A stretch of 64,000 nt of DNA from Phymorhynchus buccinoides (GCA_017654935.2 CM065699.1:46168743-46232742), one strand, 5' to 3'. Shown: positions 11,291-24,235, numbered from the stretch's first letter. Numbers and translations are program-made. Notes: generated by a model not told the origin, from the letters alone.

Positions 11291-12043
11291 GACGGGGCTT
11301 TCATCACACTGTTTGAGAAAGTAAATTCTCCATTGTTGTGTGTGTTGGTACATCCATATTTATATGTTTATATTGCTTGTGGGACATATGTAGTCATGAA
11401 GATGGCACGCTTGTAGGCCTATGCTGCTACTTTCGCCGCAAATAGCAAAATGTGCATGTGCGCATATGTCTGCATGTGTACGTATATGTAGCAAGAGTGT
11501 ATAAGGATATGCACGTACATATTCAATCATTCATGCCAACGTTTTATCCACTGGAAGCACTATTAAGAGCAAGTCATATCAATTATAAATTTACCATTAT
11601 TTATCCGACGAGTGACGACCCAATATCAAAACATACTTGACTACAACTTTTACGAGTATTTCTTTTATATAAACTTTTATTCCAACATTTTGTTTTATTT
11701 GAGAAGCTTATGTTACATAGCTATGTGTATGTTATGTGTGATCATGATTACAAGAATAAACGCTTGTTTTGTTTTTTGAAAGGGCGTTTTGTTAAACAAT
11801 TGGTTTGCTTTGATTCGATCCTGTGTCTATGGTGTGTGCTTAGTGTGTCATTCGTGTGCCTGCACGTGAGTGTTTGTGTGCGTATGTGACTGCAATACGA
11901 AATTGTCTCCAAAACAACTTTTGCTCAGTGATTTTGTTTGTTTGCTAGTTTTGGTTGTATTTGTAGGATTCCACCCTTATATAGGATGGCATCCTATTGT
12001 CTTTGTACAAGTTCTCTTTCTTTAAAAAAAATTGTTCTGCTTT

Positions 12044-12047
<4 letters not shown>
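11291..12047. other. Unassigned AT-rich sequence
   Basis: No exon, element border or tandem repeat that I can support. Confidence 0.5.
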
Positions 12048-12102
<55 letters not shown>

Positions 12103-12200
12103 CACTAGGGACAAACACATACACACGCGTCACACAGCACAGAGAGAGAGAGGGGCAAGGAGAGAGAGAGAGGGGCAAGGAGAGAGAGAGAGAGGCAAGG
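12048..12200. repeat. (CT)n and GA-rich repeats
   Basis: (CT)n at 12,048-12,099, then three agagagagaggggcaagg units to about 12,195. Confidence 0.95.
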
Positions 12201-12732
12201 AAGAACTATAGATCATAAAATAATATGAAGAATAGGATTTAAAATCAAACACGTTTACTCTAAGGCTATCATTGCTCGAGCCTAATTTACTTTATTTTTC
12301 TCAGCAGGTTCTTTCCATAAAAATCAAACAAAATATATCAAAGTATGTAAAAACATATGGACAAAAGTGTACAGAAAATGCAAACGCACGTTAATGTGCA
12401 CACATGCACGTGTGTGATTTCACACACACACACATACACACACGCGTGCGCCGGTACACACACACACACACATTCTACAACCTTACAGTCACAAAGCAGA
12501 TAATTTCAAACTTCACATCAGAACTACTCAAAACTATAAAGCAAAATACCACTAATCCTCTACAGTTTCAAACTGATGAAACATATCAAAATAGGATAGA
12601 AAAACTAAAGTGACCCAAAAAGAAGAAGCTAAAAACATACACAGGCACATTGAACAGAAAGCGAATGACACGGTGCAAGCCTCCATAGCCAGACTGCTTC
12701 ACCTACTTGACGGTTACATCACTTTTGAGTGC

Positions 12733-12765
<33 letters not shown>

Positions 12766-13135
12766 TACAGTGCTATATCTTGATAGAAATTGAATCAAAG
12801 CGCACACACGCACGTTAGCATTTATAACGCATTCAAACAAAAACGCAATGCAAAGTGAACACACACGTACGACATAGATGGAATACAGCAGAAACAGACA
12901 TTAGGAGGCTGCTGGGCTCCTCTCCGTATGCCCCACCCCACCACCATGATAGGTGGAAGCCCACAGGGGGGAATTTTGGTCAAAAACTTGTCATCAAAAA
13001 CCTAGTGGCAATTTTAAATTAGAAATTCAATTACCAGGATAAATGTGATAAATAAAATATGTAATCACAAGTCCATAGACTGCAAAAAAATATGATTTAA
13101 TTTGCAAAAATTAATAGGTTTTTTGTGCTTGATAT
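12201..13135. other. Unassigned sequence with CA and CAA repeats
   Basis: Contains CA-rich patches (12,420-12,470) and a (CAA)n run at 12,727-12,765. No gene recognised. Confidence 0.5.
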
Positions 13136-13139
13136 TCGA

Positions 13140-13196
13140 ATCACTCATTAAAATCTGCCCTTAAAACTCACTTGTTTCGGACATATTATGATTGAT

Positions 13197-13245
<49 letters not shown>

Positions 13246-13581
13246 GGGGGCGTTTTATTGCAGAAATCTTGTAAAAAAATTATTTACAATTATTTTATAA
13301 TTCGTATTTTGCATGTAGAATGTCTACGTCTTGTAAACTTTAAATGCTTGTAAATGAGGTAGAAGGGTATTTTTGTTTTTGCAAAATTTGTCTATTATAA
13401 TTAGTCATGTAATTGGTATGTCGATGGCAGTATGATTTTATTTCAAGTTGCAGTATTGTATTCAAACTTGATTGGGAATGTGAATGTGGTCTCTATGTTT
13501 CTTCTTAGAATGTTCATGTTGTAACTATTTTACTCTTGTATAATTAATTGTGTGTGAGTGTGTGTGTGCGCATGCATGTGT

Positions 13582-13637
<56 letters not shown>

Positions 13638-13860
13638 GGAAGTAAGAGAACGTTGCGTGCAAGCATCATGTTTATTTGACTTTCTAATGATGGCTGCAAT
13701 TTCTCAGTTATGAGATAATAAAGATGATTTGATTTGATTTGATTTTGATTAATTATTTGTTTGCCTTTAATGTTCTTGTTATCAATGTAAAGCGCACTGA
13801 GCTCATGTGAGAAAGAGCGCTATATAAATTCCCATTATTATAATTATTATTATAAAAACA
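13140..13860 (+). mobile_element. LINE 3' end, 5'-truncated
   Basis: 13,150-13,195 reads KSALKTHLFRTYYD and then a stop, a C-terminal signature common in CR1/L2-like ORF2 proteins. A long AT-rich 3' UTR follows, interrupted by (TG)n and a poly-G tract (13,203-13,250) and a second (TG)n (13,578-13,634). It ends with agcgcactgag and agagcgctatataaa before an (ATT)n tail near 13,835-13,855. Confidence 0.6.
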
Positions 13861-14639
13861 TTCATCTAACTGAGAGAGAAAAATAGGTTTAACGCCCTCT
13901 GGACCAAAGGGCCATATGAGGCATTTGAAATTGTAAAGATGCTAACGGAAAAGAAGACTTTAATAGAGATACAGATGTTTTAGTTCGCATAGGGTTTGAA
14001 GAGAGATTGAAGAATAAGCAGAGATTTTTTAAGAGTCTGGAATATTTAGAGATAAAAGTGTTTATTAAAATATATTTTGGCAGTTTGCTTTGACTTATTG
14101 GCAGATAGAGGCAATCTGGGATTAAAATTTTCAGGGCTACTGTTTAAAAATGTTATGATGTGCTCAAAGGCTTTATTTATCAAATATTTTAAAAGAGGCA
14201 AAGGCCCTTATTATATATATATTTTTGTAATGGCAGACGAAAAGGCTAGACCTACGGTGGACGACTGTGTTAGATAACTGCGAAGTTTAGGCCCCAGAAC
14301 AAACTGTGTATTACGTATTGTCCACACCTAGAGGAGTTCTCCGATGTAGTTGTTATTTATATACAGTTATAGTTCCACTAACATTCAACCGTGTGCTAGT
14401 CGCGAAAGGAAAATATATATATATATATATATAATATATTTTTTAATTCATCTGAATGTGTTCATAACTTTTTTATATTTCACTTGTGTACACACACACA
14501 CACACACACAGAAAGAGAGACATAGAGAAAAAAACCATAACCTTATTGATAGAGGTAACCGGGGGAAAAAATCTGTAACTCCCAGAAAAGAACTGAGAAG
14601 AATGGCTTACTTTCCAACATCAACGAGCAGCTTACCTAG
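13861..14639. other. Unassigned AT-rich sequence
   Basis: No exon recognised. It includes short AT and CA repeats near 14,410 and 14,490. Confidence 0.5.
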
Positions 14640-14819
14640 CCGATTTCACCGCCAGGTGGCAACCAAGTCAAGAGATTTTATCTTGTGATATTTTTAGTTG
14701 GGGGTAGAGAGAGGGGGGAGGGAGGAGTCCCTCCCCTCCCCCTCTCTCTCTCTTTACCCTGAACTAAGAATACGAGATAAGCCCCTATTGACTTGGTTGC
14801 CACCTGGCGGTGAAATCGG
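14640..14819. mobile_element. Fold-back MITE, 32-bp perfect terminal inverted repeats
   Basis: The ends ccgatttcaccgccaggtgg (continuing to caagtcaa) and their exact complement enclose about 115 bp. The inner part (taggggcttat, tcttag) resembles the inner part of the MITE at 24,846-25,016, whose ends differ. There is no coding capacity and no certain target duplication. Confidence 0.85.
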
Positions 14820-14837
14820 TCTGCTAGGTTGACCATT

Positions 14838-16890
14838 CTGTGACAATCCATCATGTCTGAGGATGACCCTCGATATTGCAGGACTCCACTGCTATTCCAG
14901 AAAGCTGTTGTCCTATTTCTGTGACAATCCATCATGTCTGAGGATGACCCAGATAGCACAGGACTCCGTTGCTATTCCAGAAAGCTGTTGTCCTATTTCT
15001 GTGACAATCCATCATGTCTGAGGATGACCCAGATAGCACAGGACTCCACTGCTATTCCAGAAAGCTGTTGTCCTATTTCTGTGACAATCCATCATGTCTG
15101 AGGATGACCCAGATAGCACAGGACTCCACTGCTATTCCAGAAAGCTGTTGTCCTATTTCTGTGACAATCCATCATGTCTGAGGATGACCCAGATAGCACA
15201 GGACTCCACTGCTATTCCAGAAAGCTGTTGTCCTATTTCTGTGACAATCCATCATGTCTGAGGATGACCCAGATAGCACAGGACTCCACTGCTATTCCAG
15301 AAAGCTGTTGTCCTATTTCTGTGACAATCCATCATGCCTGAGGATGACCCAGATAGCACAGGACTCCACTGCTATTACAGAAAGCTGTTGTCCTATTTCT
15401 GTGACAATCCATCATGTCTGAGGATGACCCAGATAGCACAGGACTCCACTGCTATTCCAGAAAGCTGTTGTCCTATTTCTGTGACAATCCATCATGCCTG
15501 AGGATGACCCAGATAGCACAGGACTCCACTGCTATTTCAGAAAGCTGTTGTCCTATTTCTGTGACAATCCATCATGTCTGAGGATGACCCAGATAGCACA
15601 GGACTCCACTGCTATTCCAGAAAGCTGTTGTCCTATTTCTGTGACAATCCATCATGTCTGAGGATGACCCAGATAGCACAGGACTCCACTGCTATTCCAG
15701 AAAGCTGTTGTCCTATTTCTGTGACAATCCATCATGTCTGAGGATGACCCAGATAGCACAGGACTCCACTGCTATTCCAGAAAGCTGTTGTCCTATTTCT
15801 GTGACAATCCATCATGCCTGAGGATGACCCAGATAGCACAGGACTCCACTGCTATTCCAGAAAGCTGTTGTCCTATTTCTGTGACAATCCATCATGTCTG
15901 AGGATGACCCAGATAGCACAGGACTCCACTGCTATTCCAGAAAGCTGTTGTCCTATTTCTGTGACAATCCATCATGTCTGAGGATGACCCAGATAGCACA
16001 GGACTCCACTGCTATTCCAGAAAGCTGTTGTCCTATTTCTGTGACAATCCATCATGTCTGAGGATGACCCAGATAGCACAGGACTCCACTGCTATTCCAG
16101 AAAGCTGTTGTCCTATTTCTGTGACAATCCATCATGTCTGAGGATGACCCAGATAGCACAGGACTCCACTGCTATTCCAGAAAGCTGTTGTCCTATTTCT
16201 GTGACAATCCATCATGTCTGAGGATGACCCAGATAGCACAGGACTCCACTGCTATTCCAGAAAGCTGTTGTCCTATTTCTGTGACAATCCATCATGTCTG
16301 AGGATGACCCAGATAGCACAGGACTCCACTGCTATTCCAGAAAGCTGTTGTCCTATTTCTGTGACAATCCATCATTCTGAGGATGACCCAGATAGCACAG
16401 GACACTGCTATTCCAGAAAGCTGTTGTCCTATTTCTGTGTCTGAGGATGACCCAGATAGCACAGGACTCCACTGCTATTCCAGAAAGCTGTTGTCCTATT
16501 TCTGTGACAATCCATCATGTCTGAGGATGACCCAGATAGCACAGGACTCCACTGCTATTCCAGAAAGCTGTTGTCCTATTTCTGTGACAATCCATCATGT
16601 CTGAGGATGACCCAGATAGCACAGGACTCCACTGCTATTTCAGAAAGCTGTTGTCCTATTTCTGTGACAATCCATCATGTCTGAGGATGACCCAGATAGC
16701 ACAGGACTCCACTGCTATTTCAGAAAGCTGTTGTCCTATTTCTGTGACAATCCATCATGTCTGAGGATGACCCAGATAGCACAGGACTCAACTGCTATTC
16801 CAGAAAGCTGTTGTCCTATTTCTGTGACAATCCATCATGCCTGAGGATGACCCAGATAGCACAGGACTCCACTGCTATTTCAGAAAGCTG
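14838..16890. repeat. 80-bp satellite, about 26 copies
   Basis: Strict 80-bp period (gtgacaatcc at 15,001, 15,081, 15,161 and so on), with a few substitutions and two shortened units near 16,375-16,440. The last unit runs without a break into the dispersed element at 16,884. The satellite motif cccagatagcacagg is also found at the head of other copies of that element (44,125; 30,455). Confidence 0.97.
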
Positions 16891-17398
16891 GGCTGGGATT
16901 GGTTTCCATCGGGGATGCTCTGCCCAGGAAACACACCCATTTTGTCATCCACAGGGACTTTAAGCGGGGTTGTCGTTGGGGAAGGTACCATCCATAATCC
17001 AGCTAGACAACACCCCCCTCTGCTGCAGCACTAAGTGCCAGAACCAGTACCTCCTAGTTTGACAGTCGGTCTTCCCTTGAGGTCTTTCGTAAAAATAGTT
17101 CCCCCACCTTCTGGAAGTTCTGTGCTTGTAACTTCCTCTAATCTGCCACTCTCTTTCACTCTGCCTTTTCCCTTTGCTTTCTATCATCTACTACCTTTCT
17201 GACTTATTGGCCCATTCTCCTGCCTTAAAAAAAAAATCTTCCAAATAATTTTTCTCCTTTGAGCTCCTCCCAAATCGGAATGTGTCGGCTGTACGCAGCG
17301 GGGAGACCAGTGAAAACTGAAAACCTGACAACTACGTACCTTACCCATTATGGCCATATGGCCTGGGAACGCAGAAGAAAAAGAAGAAGACAGTCACA
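16884..17398 (+). mobile_element. Dispersed non-coding element (SINE-like), full-looking copy
   Basis: Shares long blocks with 30,431-30,700, 31,070-31,212 (minus), 44,105-44,330, 47,335-47,680 and 49,880-50,225 (minus). Diagnostic pieces are gttggggaaggt, gctgcagcacta, ccaccttctggaagttctgt and tgtacgcagcgggg, with an A/G-rich tail (agaagaaaaagaagaagac). No ORF. I see no clear tRNA promoter boxes, so the SINE label rests on size, dispersion and tail only. Confidence 0.75.
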
Positions 17399-17399
17399 G

Positions 17400-18447
17400 T
17401 CATTTATGAAGAACTCACTACAGATCAGTTTTCATGAGATACTTCATTCATAAATAACTCACTACAGATCAGTTTTCATGATACTTCATTCATAAAGAAC
17501 TCACTACAGATCAGTTTTCATGAGATACTTCATTCATAAAGAACTCACTACAGATCAGTTTTCATGAGATACTTCATTTATGAAGAACTCACTACAGATC
17601 AGTTTTCATGAGATATTTCATTCATAAAGAACTCACTACAGATCAGTTTTCATGAGATACTTCATTCATAAAGAACTCACTACAGATCAGTTTTCATGAG
17701 ATACTTCATTCATAAAGAACTCACTACAGATCAGTTTTCATGAGATACTTCATTCATAAAGAACTCAGTACACATCAGTTTTCATGAGATACTTCATTCA
17801 TAAAGAACTCACTACAGATCAGTTTTCATGAGATACTTCATTTATAAAGAACTCAGTACACATCAGTTTTCATGAGATACTTCATTTATAAAGAACTCAG
17901 TACACATCAGTTTTCATGAGATACTTCATTTATAAAGAACTCACTACAGATCAGTTTTCATGAGATACTTCATTCATAAAGAACTCACTACAGATCAGTT
18001 TTCATGAGATACTTCATTCATAAAGAACTACAGATCAGTTTTCATGAGATACTTCATTCATAAAGAACTCACTACAGATCAGTTTTCATGAGATACTTCA
18101 TTCATAAAGAACTCACTACAGATCAGTTTTCATGAGATACTTCATTCATAAAGAACTCACTACAGATCAGTTTTCATGAGATACTTCATTCATAAAGAAC
18201 TCACTACAGATCAGTTTTCATGAGATACTTCATTCATAAAGAACTCACTACAGATCAGTTTTCATGAGATACTTCATTCATAAAGAACTCACTACAGATC
18301 AGTTTTCATGAGATACTTCATTCATAAAGAACTCACTACAGATCAGTTTTCATGAGATACTTCATTCATAAAGAACTCACTACAGATCAGTTTTCATGAG
18401 ATACTTCATTCATAAAGAACTCAGTACACATCAGTTTTCATGAGATT
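17400..18447. repeat. 44-bp satellite, about 24 copies
   Basis: Unit of 44 bp containing aagaactcactacagatcag and ttttcatgagatacttcatt. Mostly identical copies with two variant classes (cactacagatcag and cagtacacatcag). It abuts the tail of the element ending at 17,398. Confidence 0.97.
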
Positions 18448-19100
18448 GCTTTCCCTTCATAAAAGCTCAGCTTCTATATATAAACTAAGCATTCTGTCCA
18501 ATATCTTGGACATTCATTTATCCTCAGCTTCTAAATCTTATCATTGCAGTATTGAGATTTTAACGATGATATCATTTTAACATCATAACCATTCCCTCAT
18601 TTCCAGTATCAGCCAAAACGAGATTCGTAAAAGAATCATCATTTTTGAGATTCTGACTAGTGTTAATGATTTATACTATAGAACCAGGACCAGATGAATA
18701 TTTCTTTCAATACAATGTTGCGATAGTAACAGTTAACAAGCCATAAATGGGGGTTTTTAAATCAGAGAGAGTATAGGCCCCTAGCAATGCCCATGTATTG
18801 ACTATACACAAAGAAGTAATTTTCAACGCATCATATTTTTATGTCTTTATCAAATGACATACAACAAAGGTTCCTTTATATACCCAAACTATAAAAAAAA
18901 GAGGAAAACTTATTTGTAATAATGAAATCTAGCAATTAAAAAACTACTTCACAATCACAATACAAATCCAAAGAGACAATGCCAAAATACAACTACACAA
19001 TACTTTTTTTTATAGCAAAAAGTGTATGTTAAAAAAAAAGTTAATAGCTATTCCACACACATACGTTTAAATATCTTACATAAATCATACAATGAGATAT
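18448..19100. other. Unassigned AT-rich sequence
   Basis: No gene or repeat border that I can support. Confidence 0.5.
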
Positions 19101-19141
19101 GCATGAAGAAAGAGAAAGAGAGAAAGAAACAGAGAGTGAGT

Positions 19142-19174
<33 letters not shown>

Positions 19175-19182
19175 ACAGAGAG

Positions 19183-19217
<35 letters not shown>

Positions 19218-19247
19218 AAGAGAGAGAGAAAGAAACAGAGAGTGAGT

Positions 19248-19292
<45 letters not shown>

Positions 19293-19316
19293 ACAGAGAG
19301 TGAGTGAGAGAGAGAA

Positions 19317-19347
<31 letters not shown>

Positions 19348-19500
19348 AAGAAACAGAGAGAGAGAGAAAGAGAGAGAAAGAGAAAGAGAGAGAGAGAAAG
19401 AGAGAGAGAGAAAGACAAGGAGACAAAAGCAAGCATACACGCACCATACATAAGAACACACGCGCGCGCGCACACGCACACACACACCATACACACACTT
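19101..19500. repeat. GA-rich low-complexity tract and CA repeats
   Basis: Imperfect (GA)n with aagaaacagagagtgag modules to 19,425, then (CA/CG)n to 19,498. The long leucine/serine and arginine/glutamate ORFs are translations of this repeat. Confidence 0.97.
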
Positions 19501-20062
19501 TCTTTCTCACATACAGATATATAAAAAAGAGAGCAAGCAAGTAACGCAGAAAGACAGATGCAAGCAGACAGACAGATGGACCATACAACAAACAGTAGTA
19601 GCAATCCAATGCATATTTCAGTTTCAATATTACAAATTAACAAAAATATTAAAAATTCCATCTCAAGAAAATATAGTCACTCTCTACAGCATATTGTAAA
19701 AGTAATAAAAATGGTGTAAAATTAATTCGATATGTTCTAAACTGATCAACTGTTGGCAGTTACCGGTAGCTTATTACAAGTGATACGTCTGTACATGCTT
19801 TTGTCATGGCAGTTATATCAGAGACAAAAACAACAAGAAAAATCTCAATTTATTGTATCTTCATATATTCACACACACACACACACACACATACACACAC
19901 AAATCAAATGTTCAGTCTCCATCAGATATGATGTTAGATGAACTATAGCCATTTGTGGCAAAATATGTTAGTATTTGCATTTGTTTAAACAAAAAGCATG
20001 AATAGTTTACGTTAACTGTGCCTTATAAGCCTTTGTTTAGGTTTCATGGCAATAAACCAATG

Positions 20063-20105
<43 letters not shown>

Positions 20106-20375
20106 TGCCCCCAAAACAGCCACAGTTACTGTACCTGTTGATGCGCTCAAAATGATGAACACAAATGGAAATGTTTACACATAAACAATGATACATGTAC
20201 ATGTCTGTCTGTCTGTTCTGTCTGTCTGTCTGTCTGTCTCTCTGTGGGCATAGTGAAAAGAAGCTTTGTAGCTTATCTATTTTCCCTCAATACAAAATTG
20301 TGAATCGTGAATCTGTCTGTCTCTCAACAACAAAAAGCTGGTGATGTTTGTTTGTCTGTTCCTGGTTGGCTGACT
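19501..20375. other. Unassigned sequence with (CA)n and (CTGT)n
   Basis: (CA)n at 19,870-19,890 and 20,066-20,101, and TCTG repeats at 20,203-20,240. No exon found. Confidence 0.5.
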
Positions 20376-20680
20376 ATGTATGTATGTATGTATGTGTGTA
20401 TGCATGTATGTATGCATGTATGTATGTATGTATGTATGTATGTATGTATGTATGTATGTATGTATGTATGTATGTGTGTGTATGTATGTATGTATGTATG
20501 TATGTATGTATGTATATATGTGTGTATGTATGTATGTATGTATGTATGTATGTATGTATGTATTGGTGTGTGTGTTGTGTGTGTGTGTGTGTGTATGCAT
20601 GTGTGTGTGTGTGTATGGATGGATGGATGGATGGATGGATGGATGGATGGATGGATGCATGTATGTATGTATGTATGCTC
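20376..20680. repeat. (TATG)n and (GGAT)n tetranucleotide repeats
   Basis: TATG units to 20,563, a TG patch, then GGAT units 20,614-20,660. Confidence 0.97.
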
Positions 20681-20689
20681 ACACAATAA

Positions 20690-22040
20690 CGTTTGAACTG
20701 AAGGACCCATGAGACTCGCATTGTTGCATGCGCATAGGTATAGTTAGGATATCTAGGCCAAGTAAACAAATGAAGGTCATTGGTCAAAGCAAAACATATT
20801 CCTATCTGGCTGACAATGTCTGTATGTTAGGGTAGGTTGTTCATATTTCGCTCACTTGACGCAGCCCCCTTCCATTTTGACTTATCCTGGTTTGTAGATG
20901 CAATGTGTGGGTTACATATTGACTGTTCTATTAGCATCTACCAATCAGAAAGCAGTATAGCTAAGTTTCCCCGGGTTTTCTCATGAATATTAATCAGAAA
21001 ATGGCCCCAAACAACCTTACTGTTGTCGTTACAATTTCGTCCACCCCCCATGCAATGTCGCCCATGGTGTGAATGCAGTTTCGCCCTATGTCAAAGACCA
21101 AATCAGAGGTCATTCTAGTTCGAAAATTACTCACCCAGAGTAGGTCTTTATGTATGTTTTCTTTCTTTTATTATCAAAATGATCTTTGAATAAGATCCGA
21201 AGGGATAGAAAATGATACCCAGTACCTTATATGAGGGGTGTGAAAATCCACTATGGCACCTATAAAACCTACACATACCATACATAGGGCGAAATTGCGT
21301 ACACGTTTGCATTCATTCCATTCAAATTCGCCCAGTAGATTTTTAATACATATTAAAGTCTGATGTAAAGAAATAGCACAGCACATTGAATTTTTTTATC
21401 TAAAAACACATGCTTGATAAAAATCACACATTTTGATGTGAAAATTTATGAAAAATCTCAAGTGTTACTGAGCACCCTTGTGTGGCGGATTTCAAGTTTG
21501 ATGGCAAGTGACTGTTTTCAGGGACTGGCTGAAAGTTCAGCTTGATTTTTCACAGCAATCACACAAATTCCTTTGTGGTAAATAACATGATAGATACATC
21601 GTTGTATTCATTGGAGTTTCCTTTAAGGACTGCAATGGTTTATCGAGTGTATATTCCATTCAAATAGAAAAGACAGTGTTTCAAAGTGAAAAACATGCCC
21701 AGGTGGGCGAAATTGCAACCTGAGCGAATTTTGCACTACCTACCCTAACACGATAATGTTGGAACGGGGACACCCAGCAGGCTCATATTTTGCATGCGCA
21801 TAGGTTAGTTAGGATATCTAGGCCCAGTGAACAAATGAAGGTCATTGGTCAAAAGGTCAAAGTCACTGGAGCACAAAACGTTCCTGGCTGGTTGACTATG
21901 CAAGCATGTTAACACGATAACTTTTGAACGGAGGGACCTAGGAGGCTCAAACTTTGCATGTGCATAGGTAGTTCAAATATCTAGGCCAAGTTCAAAAATG
22001 AAGGTCAGAGGTCAAGGTCACTGGAGCAGAAAATGTGGTG
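20690..22040 (+). repeat. Three copies of a dispersed ~110-bp repeat, first interrupted
   Basis: Copies at about 20,690-20,829 with its continuation at 21,746, 21,748-21,900 and 21,910-22,040 share acacgataa, gcatgcgcataggt, atatctaggcc and aatgaaggtca. The mariner-like element at 20,830-21,745 sits in this cluster. Confidence 0.75.
20830..21745. mobile_element. Mariner/Tc1-like non-autonomous element, TA target duplication
   Basis: The ends are inverted (gggtaggttgttcatatttc against gggtaggtagtgcaaaattc on the other strand, then gctca in both). The left flank ends atgtTA and the right flank begins TAacacg. Joined over one TA they give atgtTAacacg, which is what the uninterrupted neighbouring repeat at about 21,907 reads. 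The 916 bp hold no transposase ORF and carry internal fragments such as cgccc and ggcgaaattgc in both orientations. Confidence 0.8.
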
Positions 22041-22283
22041 CGCACACAAAATAGCTGAGTGGGAAAAAAAATCACATTGTATGCTTATCTACACTGAATG
22101 TACACACTTTGGCAAAATCCACATGTAAGGGAGTTAATTTGGTGACAGAACACAGCAGGACAGGCTGCTTTTTCCGCATCAACAGGTTATCTTCTTTTAT
22201 GGGAAGCAATGTGGATTTTGCCCAACATTTAATTCGTTCCTTTGCTCTCTCTCTCTCTCCCTCTCTCCCATAAGAACTTGTTA

Positions 22284-22558
22284 TTAACCCTTTCACCGCC
22301 AACGTCGCATTTTTGCACCACAATGATTTAACACCCATGTCACTAAAAGACCCTGTTTTTTTCATTTTGGGAGGTGGGGTACGTTTTTTTCATTTTGGGA
22401 GGTGGGGTATGTTTTTTTCATTTTGGGAGGTGGGGTATGCCTTACTTTTAATATGTCACAGAGGAATCACGAATATTACAGACAGATTTTGTATTTCTAC
22501 CCAGGTAAGTTTAATATAATTTTTTTGCTTTAAAAATGTCTGGCGGCGAAAGGGTTAA
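22284..22558. mobile_element. piggyBac-like MITE, copy 1
   Basis: TTAA on both sides and inverted ends ccctttcaccgccaa / tggcggcgaaaggg. Internal motif cacccatgtcactaaaag is shared with the copies at 27,773 and 30,066. This copy has a private 29-bp unit (ttttttcattttgggaggtg) repeated three times at about 22,355-22,440. TTAA plus CCC ends are the mark of piggyBac-type elements. Confidence 0.85.
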
Positions 22559-22656
22559 TGGCATTAGACAGTCAAAGTGTTAAGGTGTCTCTCTCTCTCC
22601 CACCCTACCCTCCCCTTCCCTCTATTTCATCCCCCACCCTCTCTCTCCCTCATTTC

Positions 22657-22899
22657 TCATACTGGGGGGGTGTAAGCGGCAAGGTTCCCACTGGAGCCGT
22701 GGGTTGGCTGATGAAGAAAGCGCTGCTGGTTCCTTCTCCTCCTGCCCCTGTGGAACAGGTTGAGGGGGTTGAAGGGGTGACTGGCCAGTCCCGCCCCCCC
22801 TGCCCCCTGTCGCTGCTGGTGTTGTTGGCGGTACAGCAGCTGGTACTCCTTCTGGGCTGGGCCCCAGCTGGGGTCCGGCTGGAGAGACTGCAGCAGGCG
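22657..22899 (-). CDS. SLC6 transporter, last exon (cytoplasmic C-terminus)
   Basis: Final exon of the SLC6-like symporter gene. A CT-rich acceptor (ctctgtctcttggtggcag) precedes RLLQSLQPDPSWGPAQKEY, and the frame runs 80 codons to TGA at 22,657-22,659. The PxPxWGPA motif after TM12 is characteristic of SLC6 proteins, notably the glycine and proline transporter group. The rest is a Gln/Arg-rich low-complexity tail ending AAYTPPV. It starts in phase 0, matching the end of the TM12 exon 3.7 kb upstream. The intron in between is almost entirely tandem repeats and mobile elements. Confidence 0.88.
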   Translation of the reverse strand, partial: RLLQSLQPDPSWGPAQKEYQLLYRQQHQQRQGAGGAGLASHPFNPLNLFHRGRRRRNQQRFLHQPTHGSSGNLAAYTPPV

Positions 22900-22934
22900 C
22901 TGCCACCAAGAGACAGAGACAGAGACCAAGGGTG

Positions 22935-23875
22935 GTGAGAAACGGTAAGAGATGCTTGCTGTGAGAGAGACCACAGATGATGGATTAGTATAGGAACATC
23001 TGCTGTGAGAGAGACCACAGATGATGGATTAGTATAGGAACATCTGCTGTGAGAGAGACCACAGATGATGGATTAGTATAGGAACATCTGCTGTGAGAGA
23101 CCACAGATGATGGATTAGTATAGGAACATCTGCTGTGAGAGAGACCACAGATGATGGATTAGTATAGGAACATCTGCTGTGAGAGACCACAGATGATGGA
23201 TTAGTATAGGAACATCTGCTGTGAGAGAGACCACAGATGATGGATTAGTATAGGAACATCTGCTGTGAGAGAGACCACAGATGATGGATTAGTATAGGAA
23301 CATCTGCTGTGAGAGGAGACCACAGATGATGGATTAGTATAGGAACATCTGCTGTGAGAGAGACCACAGATGATGGATTAGTATAGGAACATCTGCTGTG
23401 AGAGAGACCACAGATGATGGATTAGTATAGGAACATCTGCTGAGAGAGAGACCACAGATGATGGATTAGTATAGGAACATCTGCTGTGAGAGACCACAGA
23501 TGATGGATTAGCATAGGAACATCTGCTGTGAGAGAGACCACAGATGATGGATTAGTATAGGAACATCTGCTGTGAGAGACCACAGATGATGGATTAGCAT
23601 AGGAACATCTGCTGTGAGAGAGACCACAGATGATGGATTAGTATAGGAACATCTGCTGTGAGAGAGACCACAGGTGGTGGATTAGCATAGGAACATCTGC
23701 TGTGAGAGAGACCACAGATGATGGATTAGTATAGGAACATCTGCTGTGAGAGAGACCACAGATGATGGATTAGCATAGGAACATCTGCTGTGAAAGAGAC
23801 CACAGATGATGGATTAGCATAGGAACATCTGCTGTGAGAGAGACCACAGATGATGGATTAGCATAGGAAAATCTG
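22935..23875. repeat. 44-bp intronic minisatellite, about 21 copies
   Basis: Unit tagtataggaacatctgctg followed by tgagagagaccacagatgatggat, with a frequent short form lacking one GAGA. It lies directly 5' of the last SLC6 exon's acceptor. Confidence 0.97.
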
Positions 23876-24235
23876 CTGTGAGTGTGACGATGGATATAGG
23901 AAAATCTGCTGTGAGAGTGACGATGGATATAGGAAAATCTGCTGTGAGTGTGACGATGGATATAGGAAAATCTGCTGTGAGAGTGACGATGGATATAGGA
24001 AAATCTGCTGTGAGAGTGACGATGGATATAGGAAAATCTGCTGTGAGAGTGACGATGGAAATAGGAAAATCTGCTGTGAGAGTGACGATGAATATAGGAA
24101 AATCTGCTGTGAGAGAGACAGAGATAATGGATATCATAGGAACATCTGTTGTGAGAGAGACAGAGATAATGGATATCATAGGGAAATCTGTTGTGAGAGA
24201 GACAAAAGCAGAGATCATGAGATTTGTTAAAAGCT
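23870..24235. repeat. 30-bp derivative minisatellite
   Basis: Shorter units (aggaaaatctgctgtgagag, tgacgatggat) that are clearly derived from the 44-bp array, then three units with cagagataatggatatcat. Confidence 0.95.

Noticed and set aside
14838..18447. CRISPR-like regular repeats
   Set aside because: Units are contiguous tandem copies of 80 and 44 bp without unique spacers, in eukaryotic sequence.
20277..20787. Overlapping ORFs of Met/Tyr/Val/Cys or His/Thr/Ile repeats
   Set aside because: Tetranucleotide repeat translations in all six frames.
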